DNA from: Streptomyces lienomycini
GTDB lineage: Bacteria > Actinomycetota > Actinomycetes > Streptomycetales > Streptomycetaceae
NCBI RefSeq assembly: GCF_027947595.1
Contig: NZ_CP116257.1
Span: forward strand, 6,260,001 to 6,324,000
Direction: 5' to 3'
Length of the DNA stretch: 64,000 nt
Part shown: positions 31,702 to 39,923 of the stretch, piece after piece
Position numbering within the stretch: position 1 is the stretch's first letter
Layout of the letters: each line of letters begins with the position of its first letter
Translations under genes and position numbers: made by a program
The notes under the pieces: model-generated
Databases searched by the model: none
What the model was told of the DNA's origin: nothing
The model's input: only the letters and a program-made list of their open reading frames with translations

Positions 31702-32991
31702 GTGAGCTCGACCAATCGCACCGTGGTCGTCACCGGTATCGGCGCAACCACACCGCTGGGTGGCGACGCAGCCTCGACCTGGGAGGGCCTGGTCGCCGGC
31801 AAGTCCGGCGCCAAGCCCCTGGAGCAGGAGTGGGCCGCCGACCAGGCGGTCCGCATCGCCGCGCCGGCCGCGGTGGACCCCTCCGAGGTCATCCCGCGGC
31901 CGCAGGCCCGCCGACTGGACCGTTCGGCGCAGTTCGCGCTGATCGCGGCCCGGGAGGCCTGGAAGGACGCCGGTTACTCCGGCAAGGCGGGCGAGAGCCC
32001 CGCCGACGAGGGGGCGGCCCACGTCGACCCCGACCGGCTCGGCGCGGTCATCGCCTCCGGCATCGGCGGCGTGACGACCCTCCTCGACCAGTACGACGTG
32101 CTCAAGGAGAAGGGCGTTCGCCGCGTCTCCCCGCACACCGTCCCCATGCTCATGCCGAACGGCCCCTCGGCCAACGTGGGCCTGGCCGTGGGCGCCCGCG
32201 CGGGCGTGCACACGCCGGTCTCCGCCTGCGCGTCGGGCGCCGAGGCCATCGGCTACGCCATCGAGATGATCCGCACCGGCCGCGCCGACGTCGTCGTCGC
32301 GGGTGGCACGGAGGCGGCGATCCACCCGCTGCCCATCGCCGCGTTCGGCAACATGATGGCGATGTCCAAGAACAACGACGACCCGCAGGGTGCCTCGCGG
32401 CCCTTCGACACGGGCCGTGACGGCTTCGTCCTCGGCGAGGGCGCCGGCGTCCTGGTCCTGGAGTCCGCCGAGCACGCCGCCGCGCGCGGTGCCCGGGTCT
32501 ACGCGGAGGCGGTCGGTCAGGGCATCTCCGCCGACAGCCACGACATCGTGCAGCCGGAGCCGGAGGGCCGCGGCATCTCCGCCGCCCTGCAGAACCTGCT
32601 GGACCGCAACGACCTGGACCCGGCGGAGATCGTGCACGTCAACGCGCACGCCACCTCGACGCCGGCCGGCGACATCGCCGAGCTGAAGGCGCTGCGCAAG
32701 GTCCTCGGCGACGACGTCGACCACATGGCGGTCTCGGGCACCAAGTCGATGACCGGTCACCTCCTCGGTGGCGCGGGCGGCGTGGAGTCCGTGGCGACCG
32801 TGCTCGCCCTGTACCACCGGGTGGCGCCGCCGACCATCAACCTCGAGAACATCGACCCGGAGGCCGAGGCCAACGCGGACATCGTCCGCGGCGAGGCCCG
32901 CAAGCTGCCGGTCGAGGGCCGTATCGCCGCGCTGAACGACTCGTTCGGCTTCGGCGGGCACAACGTGGTTCTCGCGTTCCGGTCGGTCTGA
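31702..32991 (+). CDS. fabF: 3-oxoacyl-ACP synthase II
   Basis: 429 residues of the KASII thiolase fold. The active site is Cys176 in TPVSACASGAEAIGYA; the two histidines are in VNAHATSTPAGD and KSMTGHLLGGAGG; the end motif is NDSFGFGGHNVVLAF. It elongates acyl-ACP by condensation with malonyl-ACP. GTG 31702 has GGAGAAAG upstream. Last gene of the fab operon, followed 17 bp later by a perfect hairpin. Confidence 0.97.
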   Translation: MSSTNRTVVVTGIGATTPLGGDAASTWEGLVAGKSGAKPLEQEWAADQAVRIAAPAAVDPSEVIPRPQARRLDRSAQFALIAAREAWKDAGYSGKAGESPADEGAAHVDPDRLGAVIASGIGGVTTLLDQYDVLKEKGVRRVSPHTVPMLMPNGPSANVGLAVGARAGVHTPVSACASGAEAIGYAIEMIRTGRADVVVAGGTEAAIHPLPIAAFGNMMAMSKNNDDPQGASRPFDTGRDGFVLGEGAGVLVLESAEHAAARGARVYAEAVGQGISADSHDIVQPEPEGRGISAALQNLLDRNDLDPAEIVHVNAHATSTPAGDIAELKALRKVLGDDVDHMAVSGTKSMTGHLLGGAGGVESVATVLALYHRVAPPTINLENIDPEAEANADIVRGEARKLPVEGRIAALNDSFGFGGHNVVLAFRSV

Positions 32992-33008
32992 GCGACCGCC
33001 GTACGTAC

Positions 33009-33043
33009 GTGAAGGGCCCCCCCGGCCGGTGGGGGCCCTTCAC
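33009..33043 (+). terminator. Perfect 13-bp hairpin terminator of the fab operon
   Basis: GTGAAGGGCCCCC (33009-33021) pairs fully with GGGGGCCCTTCAC (33031-33043) around a 9-base loop. It sits between the convergent fabF and DUF3145 genes, so it can end transcription from both sides. Confidence 0.88.
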
Positions 33044-33067
33044 GCATGCGGAGGACGGGACGGGGGG

Positions 33068-33562
33068 TCAGACCACCTGGTGCAGCCAGCGGACCGGGGC
33101 GCCCTCGCCCGCGTGGCGGAAGGGCTCCAGTTCGTCGTCCCAGGGCTTGCCGAGGAGCTTGGCGATGTCCGACTCGAGGTCGGTCTCGCCGCGCTGGGAG
33201 CGGACCAGGGCGGCGCGCAGCCGGTCCTCGGGGATCATGATGTCGCCGTGGATGCCGGTGACGGCGTGGAAGATGCCGAGGTCGGGGGTGCAGCTGTAGC
33301 GTTCGCCCTCGGCGTTCGCGGAGGGGTCCGCGGTGACCTCGAAGCGCAGCAGCTGCCAGCCGCGCAGGGCGGAGGCGAGCTTGGAGGCGATGCCGGCCTG
33401 GCCCTGCCAGGAGAACTCGGAGCGCCAGGTGCCGGGCGCGACGGGCTGCCGGGTCCAGTCCAGGCCGACGCGGGTGCCGAGCACCCCGGCGATGGCCCAC
33501 TCGACGTGCGGGCACAGCGCGCGCGGCGCGGAGTGCACGTACAGGACTCCACGGGTCGTCAC
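33068..33562 (-). CDS. DUF3145 family protein
   Basis: 164 residues of a conserved actinobacterial family of unknown function: VLYVHSAPRALCPHVEWAIA at the N-terminus, FSWQGQAGIASKLASALRGW in the middle, and WDDELEPFRHAGEGAPVRWL at the end. It is soluble, with no catalytic motif that I recognise. GTG 33562 is chosen because GGAGG lies five bases upstream. It is convergent with the fab operon, and about 257 bp separate its start from the SGNH gene. Confidence 0.88.
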   Translation of the reverse strand: MTTRGVLYVHSAPRALCPHVEWAIAGVLGTRVGLDWTRQPVAPGTWRSEFSWQGQAGIASKLASALRGWQLLRFEVTADPSANAEGERYSCTPDLGIFHAVTGIHGDIMIPEDRLRAALVRSQRGETDLESDIAKLLGKPWDDELEPFRHAGEGAPVRWLHQVV

Positions 33563-33819
33563 CGGAACCTCCGGGCTGAGCGGGACATCTCGGAACGGGG
33601 TGGAACTGCGTGGCCGGCGGGCCACATGAGGGCGAGGCTACCGTGCGACGGCGCAAGGAGTGTGACGTACCGTCGGTCCCGCCGCCGACAAACCCGCGTC
33701 ATTCACCCGGCAGGACGCTTGTACGGGTGTGAGCCGTTGCATCCGTGCCCCCGGGAACCCTCGCGCGGTGTCATGGGTTGATGACGTTGGAGGCACGCGA
33801 GGCGAGGGGCGGGACCGGT
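33563..33819. promoter_or_regulatory. Divergent region between DUF3145 gene and SGNH lipoprotein gene
   Basis: About 257 bp holding the DUF3145 ribosome site and presumably both promoters. The stretch 33781-33819 could encode a short N-terminal extension of the SGNH protein if ATG 33781 is used. Nothing else is seen. Confidence 0.45.
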
Positions 33820-34746
33820 ATGAGCCGAGGGACGGACCAGGGGACGCGGTACGGCCGTCGCCGCGGACCGCGCCGGGTGCGCGCCGCGCTCGCCGTCCTG
33901 ACCGCCGCGACCGTGCTGGGCGTGGCGGGCTGCGACGCCGCGGGCGGCGACTCCCCCGGCCCCTCCGGCAGTGCGTCGAAGCGGTCGGGGTCCGGCCCGT
34001 CCTGGGACACCGGTCCGGCGTCGGTCGCCGCGGTGGGCGACTCCATCACCCGCGGTTTCGACGCCTGTACGGTCCTGTCGGACTGCCCCGAGGTGTCGTG
34101 GGCGACCGGCAGCAGCGCCGAGGTCGACTCGCTGGCCGTGCGGCTGCTGGGGAAGGACGGGGCGGCCGAGCGGAGCTGGAACTACGCGGTGACGGGGGCC
34201 CGGATGGCCGATCTGACCGCGCAGGTGACGCGGGCGGCGGAGCGGAAGCCGGAGCTGGTCGCGGTGATGGCGGGGGCGAACGACGCGTGCCGGGCCACGA
34301 CCTCGCAGATGACGCCGGTGGCGGACTTCCGGACGCAGTTCGAGGAGGCGATGACCACCCTGCGCGAGAGGCTGCCCAGGGCGCAGGTGTACGTGTCGAG
34401 CATTCCGGACCTGAAGCGGCTGTGGTCCCAGGGGCGTACCAACGCGCTGGGCAAGCAGGTGTGGAAGCTGGGCCTGTGCCCGTCGATGCTGGGCGACGCG
34501 GACTCGCTGGACGCGGCGGCGACGCTGCGGCGCAACACGGTGCGGGACCGGGTGGAGGACTACAACGCGGTGCTGCGGGAGGTCTGCGCGAAGGACCGGC
34601 GGTGCCGCACCGACGACGGCGCGGTCCACGCGTACCGGTTCGGCACCGGCCAGTTGAGCCACTGGGACTGGTTCCACCCGAGTGTGGACGGCCAGGCGCG
34701 GCTGGCGGAGATCGCCTACCGCGCGGTCACCGCGAAGTCCTCGTGA
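33820..34746 (+). CDS. SGNH/GDSL-family hydrolase, lipoprotein
   Basis: 308 residues from ATG 33820 (ATG 33781 also possible). An Arg-rich n-region (RYGRRRGPRRVRAAL) and a hydrophobic core end in the lipobox LGVAGC, so it is an exported lipoprotein. The SGNH blocks are VAAVGDSITRGFDA (nucleophile Ser), the Gly block in NYAVTGARM, MAGANDAC (Asn) and the DWFHPSVDG box with Asp and His. Enzymes of this group are secreted esterases or lipases; the substrate is unknown. Cys pairs (DACTVLSDC, GLCPSM, EVCAKDRRC) probably form disulfides. Confidence 0.88.
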   Translation: MSRGTDQGTRYGRRRGPRRVRAALAVLTAATVLGVAGCDAAGGDSPGPSGSASKRSGSGPSWDTGPASVAAVGDSITRGFDACTVLSDCPEVSWATGSSAEVDSLAVRLLGKDGAAERSWNYAVTGARMADLTAQVTRAAERKPELVAVMAGANDACRATTSQMTPVADFRTQFEEAMTTLRERLPRAQVYVSSIPDLKRLWSQGRTNALGKQVWKLGLCPSMLGDADSLDAAATLRRNTVRDRVEDYNAVLREVCAKDRRCRTDDGAVHAYRFGTGQLSHWDWFHPSVDGQARLAEIAYRAVTAKSS

Positions 34747-34811
34747 CACGGGGCTTCCTGACGCGGGCTTCCTGACCGGCCGCTGACCTGGAGTGTCCTA
34801 GAGTTCCGCAC

Positions 34812-35783
34812 ATGAGCGAACACTTCGGCACCCTGTCCGACGGCACCGCGGTGCGCCGCTGGACCCTGGAGCGGGCCGGTGTACGGGTGCGGGTCCTGTC
34901 GTACGGGGGGATCGTGCAGTCGGCCGAGGTTCCGGACCGGGACGGGAACACCGCCGACGTGGTCCTGGGCTTCGCGGACCTGGACGGCTACGTGTCGCAC
35001 CCGGAGCCGTACCTGGGCGCGCTGGTCGGGCGGTACGCCAACCGGATCGCGGGCGGGCGCTTCCCGCTGGACGGGCGGACGTACGCGGTGACGCGCAGCG
35101 AGGGGGCGAACTCGCTGCACGGCGGCGAGCGCGGCTTCGACAAGCGCGTGTGGGACGTGGAGGTGATCGCGGAGGGCGTCCGGCTGAGCCGGGTCTCCCC
35201 GCACGGCGAGGAGGGCTTCCCGGGCCGCCTGGAGATGTCGGCGACGTACACGCTGGAGGAGTCGGGCGCGCTGCGGATCGCGTACGAGGCGGTCACGGAC
35301 GCGCCGACGGTGCTGAACCCGACGAACCACAGCTACTTCAACCTGGGCGGCTCCGGGCACGCGGGCGGGCACGAACTGCGGTTGGCCGCCTCCCGGATCA
35401 CCCCGGTCGATGCCGGCCTGATCCCGACGGGCGGTCTGGAGGACGTGGCGGACACGCGCTTCGACTTCCGGCGGGCGCGCAAGGTCGGTTCGGGCTACGA
35501 CCACAACTTCGTCCTCGACAAGGGCGTGACCGGCGCCGCCGAGGAGGTCGCCGAGCTGTACGACCCGGCGTCGGGGCGGGTGCTGACGGTGGCGACGACC
35601 GAGCCTGGCCTCCAGCTGTACACCGCCGACCACCTGGGCGAGCCCTTCGCCCCCGGCGACGGGATCGCGCTGGAGACCCAGCACTTCCCCGACTCCCCGA
35701 ACCGGCCGGACTTCCCGAGCACGGTGCTGCGGCCGGGTGAGGTGTTCCGCTCGGAGACGGTGTACGGCTTCTCGGTGCGGTAG
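34812..35783 (+). CDS. galM: Aldose 1-epimerase (cytoplasmic)
   Basis: 323 residues without signal peptide. Galactose mutarotase fold: GRYANRIAGGRF, SLHGGERGFDKRVW, catalytic His173 in NPTNHSYFNLGG and catalytic Glu288 in [12 protein letters not shown]. It equilibrates alpha and beta anomers of aldoses. A second, Tat-exported homologue is at 52524-53672. The gene is monocistronic in appearance, with a hairpin 18 bp past its end. Confidence 0.93.
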   Translation: MSEHFGTLSDGTAVRRWTLERAGVRVRVLSYGGIVQSAEVPDRDGNTADVVLGFADLDGYVSHPEPYLGALVGRYANRIAGGRFPLDGRTYAVTRSEGANSLHGGERGFDKRVWDVEVIAEGVRLSRVSPHGEEGFPGRLEMSATYTLEESGALRIAYEAVTDAPTVLNPTNHSYFNLGGSGHAGGHELRLAASRITPVDAGLIPTGGLEDVADTRFDFRRARKVGSGYDHNFVLDKGVTGAAEEVAELYDPASGRVLTVATTEPGLQLYTADHLGEPFAPGDGIALETQHFPDSPNRPDFPSTVLRPGEVFRSETVYGFSVR

Positions 35784-35801
35784 GGGGCGGCCGGACGGCC
35801 G

Positions 35802-35837
35802 AGCCCCGGCCCGGCCGTCAGGTCCCGGGCCGGGGCT
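35802..35837 (+). terminator. 12-bp perfect hairpin after galM
   Basis: AGCCCCGGCCCG (35802-35813) pairs with CGGGCCGGGGCT (35826-35837) around a 12-base loop, 18 bp past the galM stop. Confidence 0.8.
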
Positions 35838-35870
35838 GTTCGCGGGGGCCCGCTCGCGCGGTGTCCCGGG

Positions 35871-35960
35871 TCAGACGTTAATCGTCGCGGTGATCCGGCG
35901 GTCGGTGATCGGGCGCCCGATCAGGAGTTCGTACGAACCCTTCACAAGCGGCCACGAGCC
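35871..35960 (-). pseudogene. Possible 3' remnant of a GH3-type beta-glucosidase gene
   Basis: The minus strand encodes GSYELLIGRPITDRRITA followed by TINV and a stop. This resembles the C-terminal fibronectin-like end of family 3 beta-glucosidases (a GxYELxIGxS pattern). The frame is not supported by similar sequence further upstream, where a rightward gene begins. If real, only the last 30 codons remain. Recognition rests on a short match, so it is tentative. Confidence 0.3.
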
Positions 35961-36054
35961 GGTCGGCCGTGCGCCATGGCGCGTACCCCTTCCGTCACGC
36001 GATACTGCCGCCGTTCCGGCAGCACCCCACGGCGACGGAAGGACCTGGACTCCC

Positions 36055-37341
36055 TTGACACCCATACGTGTTCGGATCGGCGTACTCGGACTGGCCCTGG
36101 TGGCGGGGCTCGCGGCCCCCACGACGGCGACGGCGGCCCCCGGGGCGGGCACCGCCGGTGCCCCGACCGTGGAGGAGCGGCGGCTCGACGGGGAGGTGCC
36201 GCGGGAGATCCTGCGGCGCTCCGGGTTCGCCGCGGTGGCACCGGCGTTCGCCCGGGGGCTCGGGCGGGCGGACTCCTACCGCGAGGCCCGCCGTGTCGTG
36301 GCGCACGAGGGCGCGGCGCTGTGGCGGCGGGCGGTGGACCGGGTGCAGGGGCGCGGGCCGGCCCGCGGGGACCTCAGCCGGGACGACGACCGGCCGCTGT
36401 ACTGGGCGCGGCTCGGGATGACGCGGGAACTGCGCGCCTGGGAGCCGGGGTTCGGGCTGAGCGGGCGGCAGCGGGCCGCGCTGCTGACGGAGCTGGAGCG
36501 CGCCTCGCGCGGTCAGGCCGACCTGCGCCTGCCGCGCGGCGGGCACGGCGAGGGCGGGAAGGGTGTGAAGCGGGTGCTGCTCACCGGCTTCGACCCCTTC
36601 ACGCTGGACCGGGACATCCGGATCTCCAACCCGTCCGGCGCCGTCGCGCTCGCCCTGGACGGCACGGTGATCGACACACCGGAGGGTCCCGCGCGGGTGG
36701 AGACGGCCGTGTTCCCGGTGCGCTGGGCGGACTTCGCCGAGGGGGCGGTGGAGCGGGCGCTGCGGCCGTATCTGCCGCGGGTGGACCTGTTCACCACGGT
36801 GAGTCAGGGCCGCGTCGGGCGGTTCGACGTGGAGCGGACCAACGGGGCCTGGCGGGGCGGCTTCCCGGACAACGACAACGTCTCCCGCACGGAGACGGTC
36901 CCGGTGGCCGACCCGGCCTCGCAGCCGCAGTGGACGACGACCACGCTGCCGTACGCGGCGATCACGGCGGCGGACACCGGCCGCTTCCCGGTGTACGACA
37001 ACACGCGCGTGACGGAGGTCCCGGCGGGCGGCGACGAGCCGGTCGTACGGCCGGACGGGCCCACGCCCGGGTCGACGGCCCGGGAGGGCGGCGGCGGGAA
37101 CTACCTCTCCAACGAGATCGCCTACCGGGCGACGCTGCTGCGGGACCGGCTCGGGCTGCACGGCACGCTGCCGGGCGGGCATGTGCACACGCCGGTACTG
37201 CAGTTCGGGGCCGGGAACACCGATCCGGAGACGGGGTCGGTCACCGACCCGGCGTTCGTGCGCGACCGGCTGGACATCGTGGCGCAGACGCGGGCGATCG
37301 TGGCCGTGGCGGTCAGTGCCCCGGGGCCGGGCCGGGGCTGA
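36055..37341 (+). CDS. Secreted pyroglutamyl-peptidase-like (C15 fold) protein with Ser at the catalytic Cys position
   Basis: 428 residues from TTG 36055 (GGAAGGA upstream). A signal peptide (VLGLALVAGLAAPTTATAAP) is followed by about 140 family-specific residues and then a domain opening with VLLTGFDPF, the signature of pyrrolidone-carboxylate peptidases. The expected Glu is in FDVERTNG (about 260) and the expected His in GGHVHTPVLQF (378). The position that normally holds the Cys nucleophile reads NYLSNEIAY, with Ser352. So the protein is either a serine variant or catalytically changed. Family members are usually cytoplasmic and about 210 residues. Its 3' end overlaps the convergent EI24 gene by 29 bp. 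Confidence 0.78.
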   Translation: MTPIRVRIGVLGLALVAGLAAPTTATAAPGAGTAGAPTVEERRLDGEVPREILRRSGFAAVAPAFARGLGRADSYREARRVVAHEGAALWRRAVDRVQGRGPARGDLSRDDDRPLYWARLGMTRELRAWEPGFGLSGRQRAALLTELERASRGQADLRLPRGGHGEGGKGVKRVLLTGFDPFTLDRDIRISNPSGAVALALDGTVIDTPEGPARVETAVFPVRWADFAEGAVERALRPYLPRVDLFTTVSQGRVGRFDVERTNGAWRGGFPDNDNVSRTETVPVADPASQPQWTTTTLPYAAITAADTGRFPVYDNTRVTEVPAGGDEPVVRPDGPTPGSTAREGGGGNYLSNEIAYRATLLRDRLGLHGTLPGGHVHTPVLQFGAGNTDPETGSVTDPAFVRDRLDIVAQTRAIVAVAVSAPGPGRG

Positions 37342-38152
37342 CCTCAGGGTCGGGCGTACCGCCTTCGGCCGTGTCGCCCTCGGACGGGTCGTCGGCGCCG
37401 TCGCGGGTCTCCTCGCCCAGCAGCTCGCGGGCGAGGAGCGTGGCGCCGGCCACCGCGCCCGGCATCAGGAACACCGCGACGAACGGCACCAGGAAGGCCA
37501 CGCCGAGCGGGGTGCCGAAGCCCCAGACCAGCGTCTTGCGGGAGCGCAGGAGGGCGAGGCGGTCGCGCAGTTCGACCCCGCGGCGCTGGAGGGCGACGGC
37601 GGCCAGCTCCTCGGTGAGGAAGAAGCCGGTGACGAAGAAGCCGACCACCGGGACGACCGTCTGGCCGACGACCGGGATGAAGCCGAGCGCGAAGAGCAGT
37701 ACGCCCCAGACGGCGGCGCGGACCAGGATCCGCAGGCTGTCGCGGCCGGAGATCCACAGCTCGCGCCAGAGCGGCAGGCCGGACCCGGGGGCGGTGCCGT
37801 CCGGGGAGACGTCGCGGTCGACGCGCTCGGAGAGGGCCTCGTAGAACGGCTGGCCCACCAGCAGGGTGACCGCGGTGAAGGTGAGGACGGCCAGGAGCAG
37901 CGCGAGGGCGAAGAGCACGGCGGTGAGGAAGCCGCGGAAGAGTCCGAGCCAGGGGCTGGACCAGTCGTCGGCGAAGGGGGTCGCCCAGCCGACGAAGTCG
38001 TCGCCCCACAGCGCGAGCGCGATCAGTACGCCCACGTACAGGACCAGGGTGATCAGGCCCGGGACGAGTCCGAAGCCGTAGCTCCTGCCGTGCCGGGCCA
38101 CCCAGCGCTGGCCCTTCAGGAGATGACCGAATCCCGCCCCAAGATCACGCAT
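37313..38152 (-). CDS. EI24 / CysZ-like integral membrane protein
   Basis: 279 residues with several membrane segments (LVPGLITLVLYVGVLIALAL; ALALLLAVLTFTAVTLLVG; VWGVLLFALGFIPVVGQTVV; VAFLVPFVAVFLMPGAVAG). The pattern LVGQPFYEALSERVD and the FIPVVGQ segment identify the EI24 family, related to sulfate transporter CysZ. The acidic, Gly/Pro-rich C-terminus is dispensable-looking. ATG 38152 follows a -10-like TAGAGT by seven bases, so the transcript is probably leaderless. Confidence 0.85.
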   Translation of the reverse strand: MRDLGAGFGHLLKGQRWVARHGRSYGFGLVPGLITLVLYVGVLIALALWGDDFVGWATPFADDWSSPWLGLFRGFLTAVLFALALLLAVLTFTAVTLLVGQPFYEALSERVDRDVSPDGTAPGSGLPLWRELWISGRDSLRILVRAAVWGVLLFALGFIPVVGQTVVPVVGFFVTGFFLTEELAAVALQRRGVELRDRLALLRSRKTLVWGFGTPLGVAFLVPFVAVFLMPGAVAGATLLARELLGEETRDGADDPSEGDTAEGGTPDPEVSPGPAPGH

Positions 38153-38229
38153 GGGCGGCACTCTACCGGTCGCCGCCGTCGCGCCTGCGCCCCGATCGGG
38201 TCGAACCCGCCCGTCCCGCCGGGGCAGTT

Positions 38230-38253
38230 GCGCGCGCGGCCGGCCGCGCGCGC
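38230..38253. other. 24-bp perfect palindrome in the ohr-EI24 interval
   Basis: GCGCGCGCGGCC followed by its exact complement GGCCGCGCGCGC, with no loop. It is 18 bp beyond the ohr stop on the minus strand and upstream of the EI24 start, so it could terminate ohr transcription; its alternating purine-pyrimidine sequence could also adopt cruciform or Z-DNA. Confidence 0.6.
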
Positions 38254-38271
38254 CGCCGCGGCCGGAAACAG

Positions 38272-38691
38272 TCAGGCGAGCGTGACCGTGATGTCGCCGC
38301 GGGTCGCCTTGGAGTACGGGCAGACCTGGTGGGCCTTCTCCACCAGGGACCGGGCGGTGGCGGCGTCGACCGACGGGATCTCGGCGGAGATCTCGACGAT
38401 GATGCCGAACCCGTCGGCGTTCTTGCCGATGCCGACCTTCGCGGTGACGGTCGAACCGGTGATGTCGGCGCCCTCCTGGCGGGCCACGACACCGAGCGCG
38501 CCCTGGAAGCAGGCGCTGTACCCGGCGGCGAAGAGCTGCTCCGGGTTGGTGCCGGCGCCGTTGCCGCCCATCTCCTTGGGCGGGTTCACGACCACGTCGA
38601 GCTTGCCGTCATCGGTGGCCACCCGTCCGTCGCGACCGTTCTCGGCGGTGGCTACGGCGGTGTAGAGGACCTCGGACTGCTGAATCGGCAT
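38272..38691 (-). CDS. ohr: Ohr-type organic hydroperoxide resistance protein
   Basis: 139 residues, the OsmC/Ohr thiol peroxidase fold. Both redox cysteines are present: Cys61 in AAGYSACFQGAL and Cys124 in HQVCPYSKATRG. It reduces organic hydroperoxides using lipoylated proteins as reductant in characterised members. The usual adjacent OhrR regulator is absent; the nearest MarR (39924) lacks an N-terminal reactive Cys and faces another gene. It is followed on its strand by the palindrome at 38230. Confidence 0.93.
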   Translation of the reverse strand: MPIQQSEVLYTAVATAENGRDGRVATDDGKLDVVVNPPKEMGGNGAGTNPEQLFAAGYSACFQGALGVVARQEGADITGSTVTAKVGIGKNADGFGIIVEISAEIPSVDAATARSLVEKAHQVCPYSKATRGDITVTLA

Positions 38692-38784
38692 GCGGTTGTC
38701 TTCCTCCTCGGTCCGCCGTGACTCGCGCCCACGATCACGACGGATTTCGGAAAGACGCTACCGCATGCCGGAATCTTCGGGAAG

Positions 38785-39807
38785 TCAGAGCTTGACGATC
38801 ATCTTCCCGGTGTTGTCGCCGCGCAGGACGCCGAGGAACGCCTCCAGGTTGTTCTCGATGCCCTCGACGACCGTCTCGCGGTACTTCAGCTCGCCGGAGC
38901 GGACCCAGGGGCCGACCTCCTCGACGAACTTCGGCTGGAGGTCGTAGTGGTCGCCGACCAGGAAGCCCTCGATGCGGCCGCGGGTCTGGATGAGGCGGGC
39001 GAGGTTCCGCGGGCCGGGCGCGGGCTCGGTGTTGTTGTAGACCGAGATCATGCCGCAGACGGCGATGCGGCCCTTGAGGTTGAGGGAGCCGACGGCGGCC
39101 TCCAGGTGGTCGCCGCCCACGTTGTCGAAGTACACGTCGACGCCGTCCGGGGCGGCGGCGCGCAGCTGCTCGCTCACCGGGCCGTCCTTGTAGTTGAAGG
39201 CGGCGTCGAAGCCGTACTCGTCGACGAGCAGCCTGACCTTCTCGTCGGAGCCGGCCGAGCCGATGACCCGGGAGGCGCCCTTGAGCTTCGCGATCTGCCC
39301 CACCTGGCTGCCGACGGCGCCCGCGGCGCCGGAGACGAAGACGGAGTCGCCCTCCTTGAAGGCGGCGACGCGCAGCAGACCGGCGTAGGCGGTGAGGCCC
39401 GTCATGCCGAGCACGCCGAGGTACGTCGACAGCGGCGCCGCCTGCGGGTCCACCTTGACGGCGTTCTCCGCGTCCACGGCGGCGTACTCGCGCCAGCCGA
39501 GGAAGTGCAGGACGTGGTCGCCGACGGCGATGCCCTCGGCGTTGGAGGCGACGACCTCGCCGACCGCGCCGCCCTGCATGACCTCGCCCAGCTCGTAGGG
39601 GGCGGCGTAGGACTTGGCGGCGCTCATGCGGCCGCGCATGTAGGGGTCGACGGAGACGAACAGGTTGCGCACCAGCACCTGTCCGTCGCCCGGGGTGGGG
39701 GCCTCCGCCTCGACGAGCGCGAAGTCCTCGGGCTTGGGCCAGCCGACCGGGCGGGTGACCAGGTGCCATTCGCGGTTGACGGCGGGGAGGGCGGGGGAGT
39801 CGGTCAT
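38785..39807 (-). CDS. Zinc-free NADP-dependent oxidoreductase (MDR, PTGR/CurA-like)
   Basis: 340 residues. Medium-chain dehydrogenase/reductase without the structural zinc loop. Signatures: SVDPYMRGRM, the nucleotide-binding FVSGAAGAVGSQVGQIAKL (about residues 150-168), YFDNVGGDHLEAA and GRIEGFLVGDH. Such enzymes reduce alpha,beta-unsaturated ketones or aldehydes. ATG 39807 has GGAAAGG six bases upstream. It is divergent from the MarR gene, with two operator-like repeats between them. Confidence 0.92.
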   Translation of the reverse strand: MTDSPALPAVNREWHLVTRPVGWPKPEDFALVEAEAPTPGDGQVLVRNLFVSVDPYMRGRMSAAKSYAAPYELGEVMQGGAVGEVVASNAEGIAVGDHVLHFLGWREYAAVDAENAVKVDPQAAPLSTYLGVLGMTGLTAYAGLLRVAAFKEGDSVFVSGAAGAVGSQVGQIAKLKGASRVIGSAGSDEKVRLLVDEYGFDAAFNYKDGPVSEQLRAAAPDGVDVYFDNVGGDHLEAAVGSLNLKGRIAVCGMISVYNNTEPAPGPRNLARLIQTRGRIEGFLVGDHYDLQPKFVEEVGPWVRSGELKYRETVVEGIENNLEAFLGVLRGDNTGKMIVKL

Positions 39808-39853
39808 GGGGCACCTTTCCTGGCGCTTGCTCGGGATGTTGCAGGGCGAGAAT

Positions 39854-39870
39854 GTTTCAGGCTCTGAAAC
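39854..39870. promoter_or_regulatory. Candidate MarR operator 1 (perfect inverted repeat)
   Basis: GTTTCAG-GCT-CTGAAAC: perfect 7-bp arms with a 3-bp spacer, 47 bp before the oxidoreductase start on the minus strand. It is placed to repress the oxidoreductase promoter. Confidence 0.75.
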
Positions 39871-39887
39871 AACCATGCGGCTGAACA

Positions 39888-39902
39888 TTTCAGGTTGTCA
39901 AA
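39888..39902. promoter_or_regulatory. Candidate MarR operator 2 (degenerate copy)
   Basis: TTTCAGGTTGTCAAA resembles operator 1 with a degenerate right arm. Its centre is 33 bp, about three helical turns, from that of operator 1, and it lies just before the MarR gene start. Confidence 0.55.
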
Positions 39903-39923
39903 CAAATGGGTACCCTGGATTCC

